Notes under the pieces: generated by a model
The model's database searches: none
What the model was told of the DNA's origin: nothing
The model's input: only the letters and a program-made list of their open reading frames with translations
Program-made: the position numbers and the translations under genes
Shown: positions 24,101 through 37,657 of the stretch, in pieces
How the letters are laid out: the number at the start of each line of letters is the position of its first letter
Numbering within the stretch: the first letter of the stretch is position 1
Assembly: GCF_012489685.1 (NCBI RefSeq)
Contig: NC_080044.1
Span: forward strand, 76,308,732-76,372,731
Length of the DNA: 64,000 nucleotides
From: Lotus japonicus
Taxonomy: Eukaryota > Streptophyta > Magnoliopsida > Fabales > Fabaceae
Direction: 5' to 3'

Positions 24101-27100
24101 CATACGAATATCAACAATGATTTATTCAACTACTCGAGTATAAGGGAAGTTTAGAAATTAGAAAGAAGAAAAGATGGATTAACATAAAATTTGGAGTGTC
24201 AGTGAAATTCAGTTTACTATCAAGTGCCAATGTACTTCATTGCAGTTTAAATCATTTAAATTAAACAAAAGCCTACCAATGTTGCACCAGTTGCTTTGGC
24301 AACATGTCGCATGTCCTCCTTCCGCACACGTCTAACAGCAATTGCCCCAGCCTCAACAAAGTACTGAAACAAGAAATAAATAGTAAGAAAGAAACACTTA
24401 ATTGTTATATTCATGATCCTTTGTACCAGTCATAAGAAACAAAACATGTAATTTAAACATGGAAGCACAGTCCATCAATTAGACCCAAGACATCTATTCA
24501 TGCAGGAAGCAGAAAATTGGAAGCCACATAAAGATCCATAGATGTCACAAGTTTGGTGTGATTTCAAGTTAAACATTTTAACTTGAATGTACTTGATTCA
24601 ACTGCTATAGAGTACAGTTTACTTCATCTATTAGACCAGATGTCAAGATTACCAATTTTACAGTATGAGAAAAAGAGGATAACATGCTAAACAATCAACA
24701 GATGATATCGAAAGATAAAGTCATATTTTATTTGGATGCCCACATGAAAAACTATAACTAAATCCTCTAGCTCAAAGATAAAGATCATTATAAAAAAAAA
24801 AGTGCCAAAAAGTAGGAAGAAAAATACCTTAAGTGCCATGTCATCAATCCCTTTAGTAGTCAAAACAACATTGGCTCCAGCTTTCAGTAGCTTTTCAATA
24901 CGTTCCTTAGTCACATCAGCCTCTCTGCAATTAGGGGGAAAAATATCATTTGTTAAAATTTATTCCAGATATCACTTTGTCATGCAGATGATAAGGGTGG
25001 TGAATAGTCCTAAACCAAGCACAATAAAATTTCAACAATGAAACAACACGAGATGAGATTACAATGTTGCATAAATATACAGAAAACCAATAACAATTAC
25101 ACAATTAGATTATTAACCATAATATTACAAGCTGCGCTAATGAGTAACTTCATAGTTATCATGCAGAATAATTCCGTTCTATGCCTATCTTTCACAGATT
25201 ACTTCCAATAATAATAATGAAATTATTCTCATTATATTTAAGGGTATGTTAATTTACGAAGGTCTCATAATAATATAGAAGTCATATGATTGCATTGACA
25301 ATACCTTTGACGAATTTTCTCAAGCTCCCTGGGGTCAGTGACTAATACTTGAACACCCAATTGCATTTTTGTCCTCTGAAGATTGAAATCAAGACAAGCA
25401 ATTTTTGCAGGGGCAACCCTAAGAGGCATTCCTTGAGCAGCACGGCCAGTATTTAGAGCATAACCATTCATCAGAAAGCTGTCTCTAGCACTTTTTCCAT
25501 GAGCCTTCAATATATTGATTCCCTGTGACATGGAAGGTAATGAAACAGAATTAAATCCATCAAAAGTCCGATTGTTAAAGCGCATAAGAAGCAAGATTTA
25601 CAATGGATATAATATTAGATATTCAACATATTGCTCAGAGTTGCTATCTCTCATCCAGTAAGAAAACCTCATGAGAAACAGATAAGAGGAATTCCACTAC
25701 CAACCTTAATTGGGTATTTAACTTCACCCCGAGCATTGGTCATCTTTACAGCCTGCACTGCATCTACAACCTGTATAAATTGCACATAAAAACCAGTTTC
25801 ATTACAGACACAATATGAGTACCTATCTGCAGTGCATACAGCCAAATAAACTCATTCAGAAACAACAGTTAGCATTCGAAAATTACATGGACCATAACCC
25901 CAAAATTGAAACTGTGACCATCAAATTCAACACGAAGATCAAAAATTTATCAACTAATTAACTCGCTTCAATCAAACAATGATATGATGAACCACAAAAC
26001 ATTCATTACTTTCCATCAAGGTTTTGAACTTCTAAATTTTAATGAAGCAGAGTCTGAAAACTTTCAATGTCTTACTAACATTGACATCATTTGGATTGAT
26101 TTTAAGAACATTCTCAGAATAATGAAAGGAGTTTTTATTGCACAGTTTCCAGTGGCATCACTCACTGCCTGGCCAATTATTATTTTCAATTGCTCTATCA
26201 TTTCAGATAACAAAAGAAGGAAGCAATAAGAGATGTCAGCGCAAATTAGATTTGCACCAGAGTTGAACCTTTGATATTTAGTAATCATTACCAATGGCTT
26301 GTAACCAAATATTTTCAAATGAACCATAGAAGAAGTTAATGCAAAATCTGAATTATACTAGCCAACGAATGGCAATGTCAGCCTCTAAAGTATGATATGA
26401 AACAGAACTAACATAGTATTATACCTAAGAACTATCATTAATAGGATAATTTAAGAATCTTTCAGAAGATAGTTGAACAATTTGATAAACAACTACACAC
26501 GTTCAACATACAAAAATTGGAAACCATAACTAAACCAATAAAATATTTAAATGTTTTTATTCTCGAGCAGAAAGTAAAATACAGTAAAAAGCTATGTTAT
26601 AAGTAAAAATAATACACACATATTTGGGACAAGAAACGGAAAGGTGTAGGCAACCAATTAAAGTTGGCCCCCAAAATATGGTTTGCATCAATTTCAGGCA
26701 ATATGAACTTTCAACATCCAGTAAAGTCATGGCAATTACCATATTGGCAAAGAAGTCACTGTCACCAGCTATCAACTTTGAGGACATGCTGGTCTTGGCA
26801 CAGTTTACAAGTGAATCCTTTCCCAGTTTATCAACCTATAAGTCAAGAGAACACAATCTAATTAAGAAACATATATCATGCAACATAATTTGCAAATGCA
26901 TTAATCTTCAGACAGACAATGGCCAATTGACTCGTAGCAAGTTACTCATAGAATAAGAGATGGACCAAAGTCCAATCAATACTTATCACATCATTAGCTT
27001 CTTTCTGCATTACTTAATGATTTTAAAATTGATGCAACATACAAAACTATAACAATAAGCATATCAGAGTAGTGTGGTATTTTTTTTAGCAACATCTTTA

Positions 27101-28120
27101 GCTTTCATGTAAGTCAGCAATAGCATTAATATAGAGTGGCATAGAAGATTGAAAATAGTAAAGCTTACAAAAACATAATATAGAAATAGTTATTAAGAGG
27201 TTCTTACCTTGACAGCAAGTTTTTCATCAATGTATTTACAAGCTTCTCGCATCGCAAGCTATCCACAGAAATCAACATGAAGAGAAGTTAAAAATAAGGT
27301 TTTAATGCAAATTCCCAATTCATACACCAGAAAAATTGCCTAGAAAAATTACATAAAATTAAAAACAAATAATTGACTCACTCTATATCCACTGATAATT
27401 GAGGTTGGATGGATCTTATTCCTCACAAGGTCATTTGCTCTCTGCACCCAAAAAAACAGGAAATGTTATATACATGAATTGGTGAGATGAAATGCAAGTA
27501 AATGATGTAGAAATTGACAAGCATTGAAGTTACTTTGAGAAGCTCAGCAGCTACAATAACAACTGAAGTGGTGCCATCTCCAACCTCCCTGTCCTGAAGC
27601 TCAGCCAATTCCACCAAAACCTAAACAAAAAGAAAACCCAAACACAGAGTCAGTAACATCGAACGTGCGTGAAGATGCGAACGCAACCGCGACAAATGAG
27701 GCAAGTTCCGTTCACCTTAGCGGCGGGATGCTCAACCTCCAACATCCTGAGTATGGTAGCGCCGTCGTTAGTGATGGTGACATCGCCGATATCATCAACA
27801 AGCATCTGAAACGCGAAGAAACACAGGAAATGAAACCAGATCAACGAATGTGAGAGAGAAAGAGTGAGAGAGAAGACGGATCTCACCTTGTCAAGGCCAA
27901 CGGGGCCTAGTGAGGTTTTGACGATGTTAGCGACGGCTTGGCACGCCACCACTGCGTTCACAGAGAAAGCATGTTAGATAGAAATGGCGGTTAGATACGG
28001 CGGAAGAATGAGCGAGAGAGAGAGGGAGAGGGAGAGGGAGGAGCAACCGTTTTGGGTGCGAACGTCCTGGCCGGATTGTCGCTCGCCGGAGATGTCAGGG
28101 GTTTGCGTGTTCACCGCCAT
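21127..28120 (-). CDS. CCT1: T-complex protein 1 subunit alpha (CCT1), 17 exons
   Basis: Subunit alpha of the TRiC/CCT chaperonin, which folds actin, tubulin and other proteins in the cytosol using ATP. Exons (minus): 28048-28120, 27887-27951, 27716-27805, 27534-27620, 27382-27441, 27208-27258, 26740-26835, 25705-25770, 25305-25522, 24828-24924, 24277-24363, 23305-23439, 22320-22424, 22117-22245, 21667-21770, 21290-21380, 21127-21210. All introns are GT-AG and frames join to 545 residues, which is the Arabidopsis CCT1 length as I recall it. Group II chaperonin motifs are intact: TNDGATIL (about 58-65), GDGTTS (about 90-95, catalytic Asp91), VVAGGGAVE (about 411-419). The gene appears functional. 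Confidence 0.95.
28012..28043. repeat. GA-rich microsatellite in the CCT1 first intron
   Basis: GAGAGAGAGAGGGAGAGG repeats lie immediately inside the first CCT1 intron (27952-28047). On the transcribed strand it is a CT tract close to the donor. Such tracts are common near plant transcription starts and may bind GAGA-type factors, which is inference. Confidence 0.7.
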
Positions 28121-28149
28121 CGCGAAGTGTCTAGGGCTTTTCCGTTCCA

Positions 28150-29028
28150 CTCAGAGCAGCACAGTCTCGATACTAAGGGTTTTTCAACTTCGACCTAGCA
28201 ATGCTTCTTTCTCTTTTCCTTTTATGTTTTTTCTCTGTGTTTATTTTAACCTTGCAATTTCAAGTGCTTTATATGAAGTTTAGATGTACATTTTTGAGGT
28301 CATGGTTTATATATTTTGATGCTTGGAAAAATAATACTCCAGTATAGTTCATGCTTCATATCAATCAATAATTTTTAAATAGGAAATAGCTTATAATTGT
28401 TTAAAAAATATATTTGTGTAGTGATTCTACCTGACTTGAACATGATTGTCTCAGTAGATAATAGACATGGTAGAAACCAAAAAGGCCAAAAAAATATTAT
28501 ATACATGATAATTATTTAGTCAGGTTAGGTTATGTCCTAAACTTTTTTATTCAACAATGTAACTAATACTATTATAGCATAATTTTTCTCAGTTTTAATT
28601 ATTTAATTATAATTAACTCATAATACTATAAGGTGTTATATGGAAAATAAAGTGTAGTGAGGTCTAAACTTTTTTATCAGATAACTCTAGGTTGTGTTGA
28701 TGTGAATGAGAAACATATTTTCATGGTATCACTTAATACAAACATTCATAGTAAGATTATTAGTCATTGTTTTTGGCGTGGAGACCCTGATTTTAACAAA
28801 AATAAAAACTCCGCTTTAAAAAAACAAAAACGCACATCTCAATGATTATTTTTTTCACTAAAACGTGCATTGTAAGAAAAAAAACAAACATTCGTGTGCA
28901 CTTTTTAATATTCCTTCCTTAGAAAAGGTTTACCTGATGTGCATCCTTTTATTTATCTGATAGTTATTTACGTTTTATTTTTCACAAATTCAGTACATTT
29001 TGTTTTCACTAATAAAAGAACCCGCGTA
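28150..29028. other. CCT1 upstream region, no gene seen
   Basis: AT-rich sequence containing the CCT1 promoter. On the minus strand GAAAAACCCTTAG lies about 60 bases upstream of the start codon and resembles a telo-box, which is typical of housekeeping and translation-related plant genes. No coding frame of note. Confidence 0.45.
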
Positions 29029-31603
29029 TCTAATCTAATATTATATAGTTTGGGAGTATCCAAAAGCTGATGTGTCAAAAAACTAAAGCTTCCATACTTT
29101 TAGGTCAATGTGTCAATCATCTAAAATTTGAGACATTTTCAATATGACTTAACCTATAATAATAATACTATACCATTTCACATAAATAACTAAAGTAAAA
29201 AACAAATTTAAAATTTTCAACCCAAAAAAAGGCAGTCAAATTTAAAATTAAAACTTATCATAAACTTGTGAAGACATTTTAAACATTTTAAATAAACTTT
29301 CCACACTTTTAAGTACATGTATCAAGGCTATCAAAATTCATGATATATATTTTCAATGCAAATTTTCAAGCTTCACACCAAAGCTATACTATTTCAAAAT
29401 GTTTAAAAAAAACATCGTAACAACCTCATTTCAATTCACTCCACCATATACTCGGAAATCTGTTTATCTTTTGGAATGAATTTTTTTTTATCATTTATCT
29501 TTTGAAGGATACTCCGACCATATTCTAGAATATACACTAAAGTTATGTAACAAAAAAAAATTATATACACTAACGAGGAGAAAAAATTGAAACATCTTCG
29601 CATTCATAATTTTAGTAGATTTATTTAGGTTCTATGAATCTGGTCACAATTTTAAAGATTAAGATAAAAATTAAAAACTAATCTTAGAGATTAAGATTGA
29701 TGCCCGTGAAATTCCTTGGTACACCAAAGAGTTTTGAATTTAAAAATTTCATTATCTGGTCACAATTTTAAAGATTTTTATAAATTAAAAAAATCTGATT
29801 TTGATATATGAAATGTGGGAGTGAAATTCTTTTGATCTTTCAAATTTTAAATTTAAAACTTCCTTATTTTCAAAAAATTTAAAATGCGCCAACTTTCAAT
29901 TTGTAGGGTTAAATTTGTCCATAAAAATTGATCACCATCATCACATTTGAGATACCACGTACTCCTAACTCAAACCAATTTTTCCCTTCTTCTTATCTAC
30001 CATGTCAGACCATTCTCTCTTCTCCTTTTTTTCTTCAAGATATTTCAACAATGCTTGCTTTGTGCTTTTATAAATTACGAATATCATTTCTTCATATCCT
30101 TGGTAGTCCTAATGTCTTTAACTTTGAAAATAAATCTGCTTCAGCAAACTTCGATGATTCTTTCAAGGTGTTCTAAAAGTAGAATCTTCGTCACATTGAA
30201 TTTTTTTTGTTCTTGAGATTGAGCATATTTTCTTCATTATCCTTTGCAACATGTTTCTTTTTGTTTAATTTTTTTAGAATTCTAGCAAGGTTTGGAAATA
30301 GTAAGTCAAACTTCCATTAAAAAAAAGAGTATGGAAGAAGATGCAAGAGATGGAAGACAACTAGATTAGTGAGTGTCTAGGATTTTTTCTTAATTGCTAA
30401 TTGAATTTCAAATTTGAATTGTTAGTTTTAGTTTCTTATTTAAATTTAAATAAGTCTTATTGATGATGAAATGCGACTGGCATGTATCCATGGTGCAGCT
30501 TCCGCGCGAGCAAAATACAGTAGCAGATATGCTTGCTCACTAAGCGGCGAGAGATGACGTTCCATGTTGCGTCTGGAGTCAACCGCCGTCGAGCTTGATT
30601 CCAACATTGTTGCATGATGCAGTAGTGTAGTTTTGTTGTGTTGTTTTCTTTATTTCCTACTGTAACAAAAAAAAAGTATGATACTTATGAAGTTTGTTAG
30701 GATGTTAGTCAGATTATGTTTAAATCCGTTTAGAATTACATTTATGTTGGTTTTCAAATTCTGCAACTTATGTGCAGATTTTTAGATCAATTTAGTCATT
30801 TATGTTTGGATGGAAGAGAAAGTGAGAGGAAAGAAAGGAATAATGGAAGATAGAGAAAGGAAAGAAATAAAAAGAATAGTGTAATAAATTAATAATTTTT
30901 TAGGCAAGTCATTTCAATTGTAATTATCATATATTACACTAAAATAGTTATGCGATATTTTAAATTTTCATTTTAATATATATTGTATCTTTCAACAAAT
31001 AGTTATTATTTTTGTTTATTCAAAAAATATTTATTACTATTACAAGTGAAATAAGTCAAATGAAATCAACATGAAAGCAAACGACATTATATTATCTATC
31101 AAGATAAAATGGTTGATGCACTGTCTATGTAGTTTTCTTTCATACACCTAGAAATTTATATTTATTTCAATTAAAATTAAAAAGGAATGTAACTGTTGGG
31201 TCCTATGTATCATAATTTGATTAGGTGTATGTGCCAAATTGTTCTACACCGATTAAACTCATATATCATTGGTATTAATTTTGGTTGATTCACGTATGAA
31301 TGTAAATTTGAAAATGGGCGTTATAGCGTTTTTAGCTTTAAATACAACATATCCCTTTATTTTCTTTCCGGTGTTGAGATGAACATTTTTTCAAGTGGAG
31401 ACTATGAAGTTGTTTCTTTCCTTCCCTTTAAATTATAGAAGCGGGCAATTGAAGGATTTTATTTTGAGTGTTTTCCTTCATTTCTCCTCTTTATCTCTCA
31501 AACCAAACACAACCTATAAAAAACATCATACAGTGCTCTTAATTTAAAGTTTTTTTCTTTATCCATATTATTCATCCGTGCGACGCACGGGTACGAATGC
31601 TAG
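29029..31603 (+). mobile_element. Candidate non-autonomous Helitron
   Basis: The right end has the textbook Helitron arrangement: the hairpin CCGTGC-GAC-GCACGG (31576-31590), nine spacer bases, then CTAG (31600-31603) followed by T. The left candidate starts TCTAATCTAATATTATATAG at 29029, preceded by A, so insertion would be between A and T as Helitrons require. There is no Rep/helicase. The interior is AT-rich and includes a LINE tail at 30460-30675. The 3' end is convincing; the 5' end is a guess. Confidence 0.45.
30460..30675 (+). pseudogene. LINE 3' end (RNase H tail and poly(A))
   Basis: The plus frame around 30490-30620 reads VQLPREQNTVADMLAH, the end of a LINE-type RNase H domain, broken by a stop. 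A short 3' untranslated region and an A9 tail at about 30667 follow. It is a small dead copy, probably carried inside the putative Helitron. Confidence 0.65.
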
Positions 31604-32465
31604 TTTTCTGACGAACGACACCTTTGTCTCTATTTTACTATTATCAACATATTAGTTTATATTGATGCAAATTTATTTGTATCCCATTAATTTGAGGGTA
31701 GATCATAAAATTAAGAGTTGAACTTCTATAACTTAGTTTGTCCAAAAAAAATTAAGTATTTGAATATTACTAGATGATGATAGTTTAGTAGTAGAGAAAC
31801 TATATATGGACAAGGGCAAAAGACACAAGTTCAAACCCTGAAAAAATCAATTGTTTTGGAAGCGTAGTCTACAATTTCTCAGACACGTTTACACCAAGCG
31901 AAAAATAAAATAAAATTTGATGATAGTTGTAGGAAATGGTTTCCAATTTGTGCATACAGACAGGTATAGAAGGCACTACATATAAAGAAAAACAAAAGGA
32001 AAGAATAGACATCCTCTCATGTCACATGACAATGGCAAGCAAAACCTTATGTTGATCTCTCTTGTCATATATTAAAGGGGTCTCACCTATTTCACAGTTA
32101 CAACAAGAGAGGAATAGGAAAAAAAAATTGCAACATGAGAAAACATGAAAAAGTTTTCTTGATGAGAGGATCTTAATATCCCAAACAGAAAAGCACAAAG
32201 GAGTGTCCAGGCTCGCATTGACACCAGATAAGAGAAAGAACATAAATATATAAACACAATGGAAGAAATTGCCTCGTATCGATCACTTTCCCATCCTTGC
32301 TAAACAAAACATGAAGTTAAAATATAGATGTCTATAGCAAAGACATATCCGTACAAAGAGTTATTAAGCAATTACCTTCGACTTCAAATACAAATTTAAA
32401 AACACAGCCCAAAATAAGCTTGTAAGATTGTAATATTTGCACTAGAATGGGACTAATTGCTTTGT
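31604..32465. other. Intergenic / 3' flank of the AT-hook gene
   Basis: No gene recognised. A weak tRNA-like pair of boxes (GATAGTTTAGTAGTAG and AGTTCAAACCC, 31780-31850) may be an old SINE. The stretch 32240-32465 is probably 3' untranslated sequence of the minus-strand gene. Confidence 0.4.
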
Positions 32466-35400
32466 TCACCTTCCATAACCCAAGCGATACCTATCTAATT
32501 CTGATCTAATATCTGTTATCACATCCTCTGCCTCATGGAGTTGTGCTTCAAGCTCTAAGATCTTTGTACTATGTTCTGATGAGGTCTCTGCTTCAGTTGT
32601 CTTTGTCTATAGATGATAAGAAACAAGTCAATGTAATTTTTCAAAACAGTAATACATGGGACAAAAAATTGAATATCCAACAATACATTTATCTTTTATA
32701 CTAACCGGTGGTACTGGTAGAAATTGAGTCAATGCAGACTGGATGGCAGTCTGCACCTGACTGTTGATCGCCTGCATTTCATTTTGACGATCAAGTAGAC
32801 GAACCTCTAACTCCTCTCGTTTCCGCCGCTCCTCCTCCAGTTGAGACTCAACATCAGCAAGTTTAGCTCTGACTTCGTCGCATTCTTTCCTAGCATTCTC
32901 TGTCTCTGTCTTTTGGGCAGCTAGTTCAGCCCGCAGCTGTTGAGCTCCAATAGAGCATGATGGCCTCAGTTCAGATCCAAAACCTTGCATGTATGATTTC
33001 CTCCCAACCAATGTCTTGAAGACAGTATTAATAATTTCGGGTTCATTTGTTTCCGGTTCATCCTGAGAATTCTCTACCAGGGATAGCTTCTCATTGATTT
33101 GTTCAGCAGCCTTGTCCTATAATGAATTGCCATAACAATCAACCATTGTAAAAAGACACTAAAATTCAAGTTAGACCTAAAATTGCAATAATAATTTAAA
33201 ATACAATTACATGGATTTCCTTGGATGCCTCGTCCACCCATTCGCCATTTGACTTAATGTGTGTCAACTGCCACAATGTCTGAAAATCGGGCTCCTTTCC
33301 AGTCACTGGATCCCGCTGTTAAATGTATATATTTATTAAATAGGATACATAAAAGTCATTCATTTTGGCAAGACACATTATAAGCAAACATTAAGTTGAA
33401 CTTGAACCAAAATCTCACAGCATCATAGCTAACTGCTTGAAAGGCTTTTCTCCCGCAAGCATGATTCATCAGCTGTTTTGCCTTATTTGCCTTGTTTTTC
33501 ATGCTCATTATCTAAAGATTGACAAAAACCATGTTATAGAAGTTACTAAAACTAACACAGGATGGTGGATAGACAAGCATAAATTAATATACCTCAAATT
33601 TAGGGCTACTAAAATAATCAACCATGACTTTCCAATCAGAATCAATGACATCATCTGGGACATGCTTCAAGGCCTCCTCCTTTGTTTCAAACATCAAATA
33701 ATAATCGTGAAGCCTGTTGCGCCAATTCCGATATAAACGGCCTGCTTCATCTATAATAGCCTTCCGTACTAGACCTGTATCCTCAAGTCTCCAATTTTCC
33801 TGTGAACAAGAATGAATGCAATGTAAACTAAATTACTGAAGAACTCCTTATACACATATACACACATTTGGATAGAAGAGTGAAGGATAGAACAAATTTC
33901 ACCAGGGCCAAAAAACAGACTAAACGAAGCTGTCAGAGACATAATGCACGAATAGAAGAGTGGCTATTACATATTATGGATCAAGACATAAAAACATGTA
34001 CTCCAAAAATATAATAATACCAACCATCCTGAAAAAAAGCTAGAGAAAGAAAGCAAACCCCTGCCAAACAAATTTCCAAGGACTAGAATATTTGTGCATT
34101 TATTAGACCACAGCACGGGAATCCTACCCAATTAGTTAGAACAAGCCCCATCCCAGCGAAGAGAAACCCTAACATGATACTAACAATGAAGTCAAAGGCA
34201 ACTCAATCCCTTGCTTAGAGGATAGCATCATCAAACATAATTAATGATAATATGAGAGAAACCAATTACATTCAATGTAAAAGCAAGAACGTACCAGAAC
34301 ATCTTGTACTATTGCATCCCTAGTATTTTGTGTAACCTGTCTCCACTTGTGCACGTTAAGCCGGGCATTCTTGCGAACAATAACAGAGAGATCGGTAATG
34401 AAATCATTGCGGCCTGGACCTATAGCCACCAGCCTAGTAGGATGGATGATAACATCCAACTTTCCATCAGCACTCTGTTGACGCTTCATTTGAACAGTCA
34501 ACCCTCTTGATCGTCCTCTTACTTTTCTCTTTCTCATAGGCCTGACACTTGTATCTGAAACAAACAAACATAGGACAATAAGATAAGTGTCAAATAGAAC
34601 CTCAGCCAGGAACTAAAGCCACCATTGAAATGAAAATTGAGACATCTTTCATTGAATTTGCACCTAGCAATCATTCATTTCCAAGAATGGCTGGCATAAA
34701 GGACAACAAGCAAACTTAAAGGTCAACTGCAAGTGAGCTATTTAAATCAATTAATAAGTATTTCATGCCATGAGCTACAGTAAACATCACGTTGTCATGG
34801 GTAATAAGTTTCCCAATGAAAATCATGACATACTATCCAGCCATTTTTTTCCTGATAAAACTAGAATAGTTTATAAATAGAAGAAAGGAGGAATATAGTT
34901 AATAAACAAATAATAAGATGTTGTGCATATCTGTACAAATTTGTAATTACAATTTTATGCTCTTGTAATTGGGACAGATTTGGTTTGTGCAGATTAAATT
35001 AAATATTGTTTACTTTTAATCAGTTTATTAGGCAGATTAGAATAAGCCTGTAAATATAGTAATTGGAAAATAATAATCAACTTTCTTCCCTTTCTTCAAG
35101 TTTAGATATATTCGAATATAATACAACTGAACCATACCAGCCTCCGAGTTATTACTACTGATGTCCTTCCCATCAGCATTCTTTTGATAGTTCTGCGCCC
35201 TTGATCCCCTTGGCCGTCCTCTCCTTTTTTCTTTAGGCATAACTGTATTTGAAACACAACAGTATTGCATAAGATAAATATCAGCATACTTCTACCTTCT
35301 TCTATCCACCAGCCTCAATGAAATCAAGAAAAGAAATGATAACAATACTAGTTATAGAGATGATACGTGAGAGAGATGGAAGAAATAACCCATACAACCA

Positions 35401-37657
35401 TGATTGATGTACCTAGCAATAAATAAATAATTCCACCACATCCTAACAAATAATACTATAATAACACAAAAGACAAATGTAAATTAATGGAAACGAATAA
35501 GTTAGGTTGCAAGACCATTAAAGCAGAATCACATGACTGGAAATGATGAGGAGAGCCCAAATGTGGAAAAAGGACTAGTATCAGAGATTTGAGGGGCAGC
35601 TTATTTATTTAACCTACACTAAATGAATATAACTTATGCAGTCAGTGTGGGTTAGCCAATATATGCATGACCCACGGGAGAGGCATTTACAGACAGTGAA
35701 TATGATCTTCAGTGTTTGAAGGCAAGCATAGGAAAAGAACAATTATTCACAAATTTGTCCATGAAAGTTTATACTATGCAGGGTCAATTATTGATAGGAG
35801 ATCCACCCCAAGATATTACATGTTTTGGGTGGAAATTTGGTGCAATGGAGAAGTAAAAAACAAAATGTAGTTGCAACTTGCAAGGTCAAGTTTAGAGTTA
35901 TTGAAGGAATTGTATTCCGTGAATATTATTGATGAGCAAACACTCTATTTATACAATTACATAGTTGACTAATAATAAAATCTAAACAAATCTAAACCTG
36001 ATTACAGGCGTAATTACATTGGTAAATAAATAAAGAATATTCTAATCTAATATTCTATTATATTCTAACAGTTATGGCTCAAGGGGTTTGTGAGTTATTA
36101 TGGATGAAGATCATGCTTGATGACCTAAGAATAAAGCATGAAGCTCTTGGATGGGCTATCTTGTAACAGAGCGTCGCTATCGTGCGCGGCTGATAACTAT
36201 GATTACCATAAATATTTTATGCTCTTGTAATTGGGACGAATTTGATTTGTAAAGATTTTATTAGATGCCATTTACACGTAATCAGTTAATCAAGCAGATT
36301 AATATGTATATATGCATTGTAATTTTTAACCATCCTATCTATTTTTAATTAGAAAAAAAAATTCATCTTTCTTCCCTTTATTTCAAGTTTAGATATACAC
36401 GAATATTATGCAATTCAACCATACCAGTCTCCGAGTCCTCATTATATCCAGGAATGACTTCCATCTGATTTGATAGATTACTACTGATGTCCTTCCCATC
36501 AGCACTCTTTTGATAGTTCTGCGCCCTTGACCCTCTTGGCCGTCCTCGTCTCATTTCTTTAGGCATAACTGCATTTGGAACACAACAATATTGTATATTA
36601 GACAAATATCAGCATAAATGTGCCTTCTTCTATCCACCAGCCCCAATGAAGTCAAGAAAATAAATGATAACAATACTAGCTATAGAGATGATAAGTGAGA
36701 GATAGAAGAAATAAGCCATACAGCCATGATTGATGTACAAATGTAACATCAATGGGTGCCAACTATCAGTATATCATTTAGTCGATTAATTAGAAAGCCT
36801 TGTCACTGAGTAATGCTTTTTTATATGAATAAAAGTGACATCTGTCACAGAAAAATAAGTTGTATCATGACATCATTTTCCTAAGAGCAAAACTAGTCAA
36901 TTGATTCTACTAATAAAATAAGTTATTATTGAATATAGGAAATGGTGGATAAGGTAAACAAGAAAATAAGAGAAATTATTATCCAGATGTTACATGCAAC
37001 CTGCATCTTCTGGTTCTTCGCCCTGAGGAACAATTTCCGGCATATTTGAAGGACTGAGGTGACTATTCAAGCTGCTGCGGGCACTCTGTTGACAAATCTG
37101 AGCTCTTGACTTTTTTGTTCGTCCTCGTCCCATTTTCTTTGGCAAATCTGTACCTGAAATTCAAAAAATTGACACATTACAAGAATTAGCACATGCTTTA
37201 CATGACCAAAAATGACGATAAGCAACACAATAAACGTCAATTCATCACTTCATCATACCTTCCTCCAGCTCCTCTCTAAATTCAGGATCGACTTCCAACA
37301 CATTCGATGGATTATCAGGAATGACCACCTCATCATCTGCACTATTGTTAACCTTCTTCTGAAGGCTTGACCCTTTCGGCCGTCCTCGTCCCCTTTTCTT
37401 AGGAACATTTGTATCTGAAATACAAAAATTTGATCCATGACAAGAATTAGCACATGCTTTGCATGGCAAAAACTGCAAATAAGCAATACGCTTCATCACT
37501 TCATCATACCTGCCTCCTGCTCCTCTGTAAATTCAGGATCAACTTCCAACACATTTGATGGATTATCAAGAATTACCGCCTCATTATCTGCACTCGTTTT
37601 AACCTTCTTCTGAAGGCTTGTCCCTTTTGGCCGCCCTCTTCCCTTTCTCTTAAGCAT
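32466..37657 (-). CDS. Six AT-hook-like modules fused to an En/Spm Transposase_24-like domain
   Basis: Exons (minus): 37510-37657, 37259-37414, 37001-37153, 36425-36568, 35138-35242, 34295-34554, 33593-33799, 33419-33511, 33211-33315, 32706-33116, 32466-32606. All borders are GT-AG and the frame joins to 640 residues. Each of the first six exons carries an AT-hook-like core (GRGRPKG twice, GRGRTKK, RGRPRG twice, RGRSRG), and the introns joining these six are all phase 1. Residues about 290-490 resemble plant Transposase_24 (Ptta/En/Spm); about 516-575 and the C-terminus are charged coiled coil. No DDE core or terminal repeats are seen, so it looks like a domesticated, probably nuclear DNA-binding protein. 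A 5'-UTR intron is likely upstream of the ATG. Confidence 0.8.
35600..36165 (+). pseudogene. Copia RNase H relic inside an AT-hook gene intron
   Basis: Antisense to the host gene, between its fourth and fifth coding exons. The translation shows VSQYMHDPRERHLQTVN, GNLVQWRSKKQNVVA and VMAQGVCELLWMKIMLDDLR, which are degenerate Copia RNase H. The reading is interrupted at 35902-36070 by a solo LTR of another element. No LTRs of its own were found. Confidence 0.75.
35902..36070 (+). mobile_element. Solo LTR inserted in the Copia relic
   Basis: A 169-bp segment from TGAAGGAATTG to ATTCTAACA, flanked by the 5-bp duplication GTTAT (35897-35901 and 36071-36075). Removing it rejoins the Copia reading frame, so it is a later insertion reduced to one LTR. 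Confidence 0.8.

Noticed and set aside
31780..31850. tRNA gene or SINE from GATAGTTTAGTAGTAG and AGTTCAAACCC
   Set aside because: The boxes are weak, no cloverleaf or anticodon arm could be drawn, and no target duplication was found.
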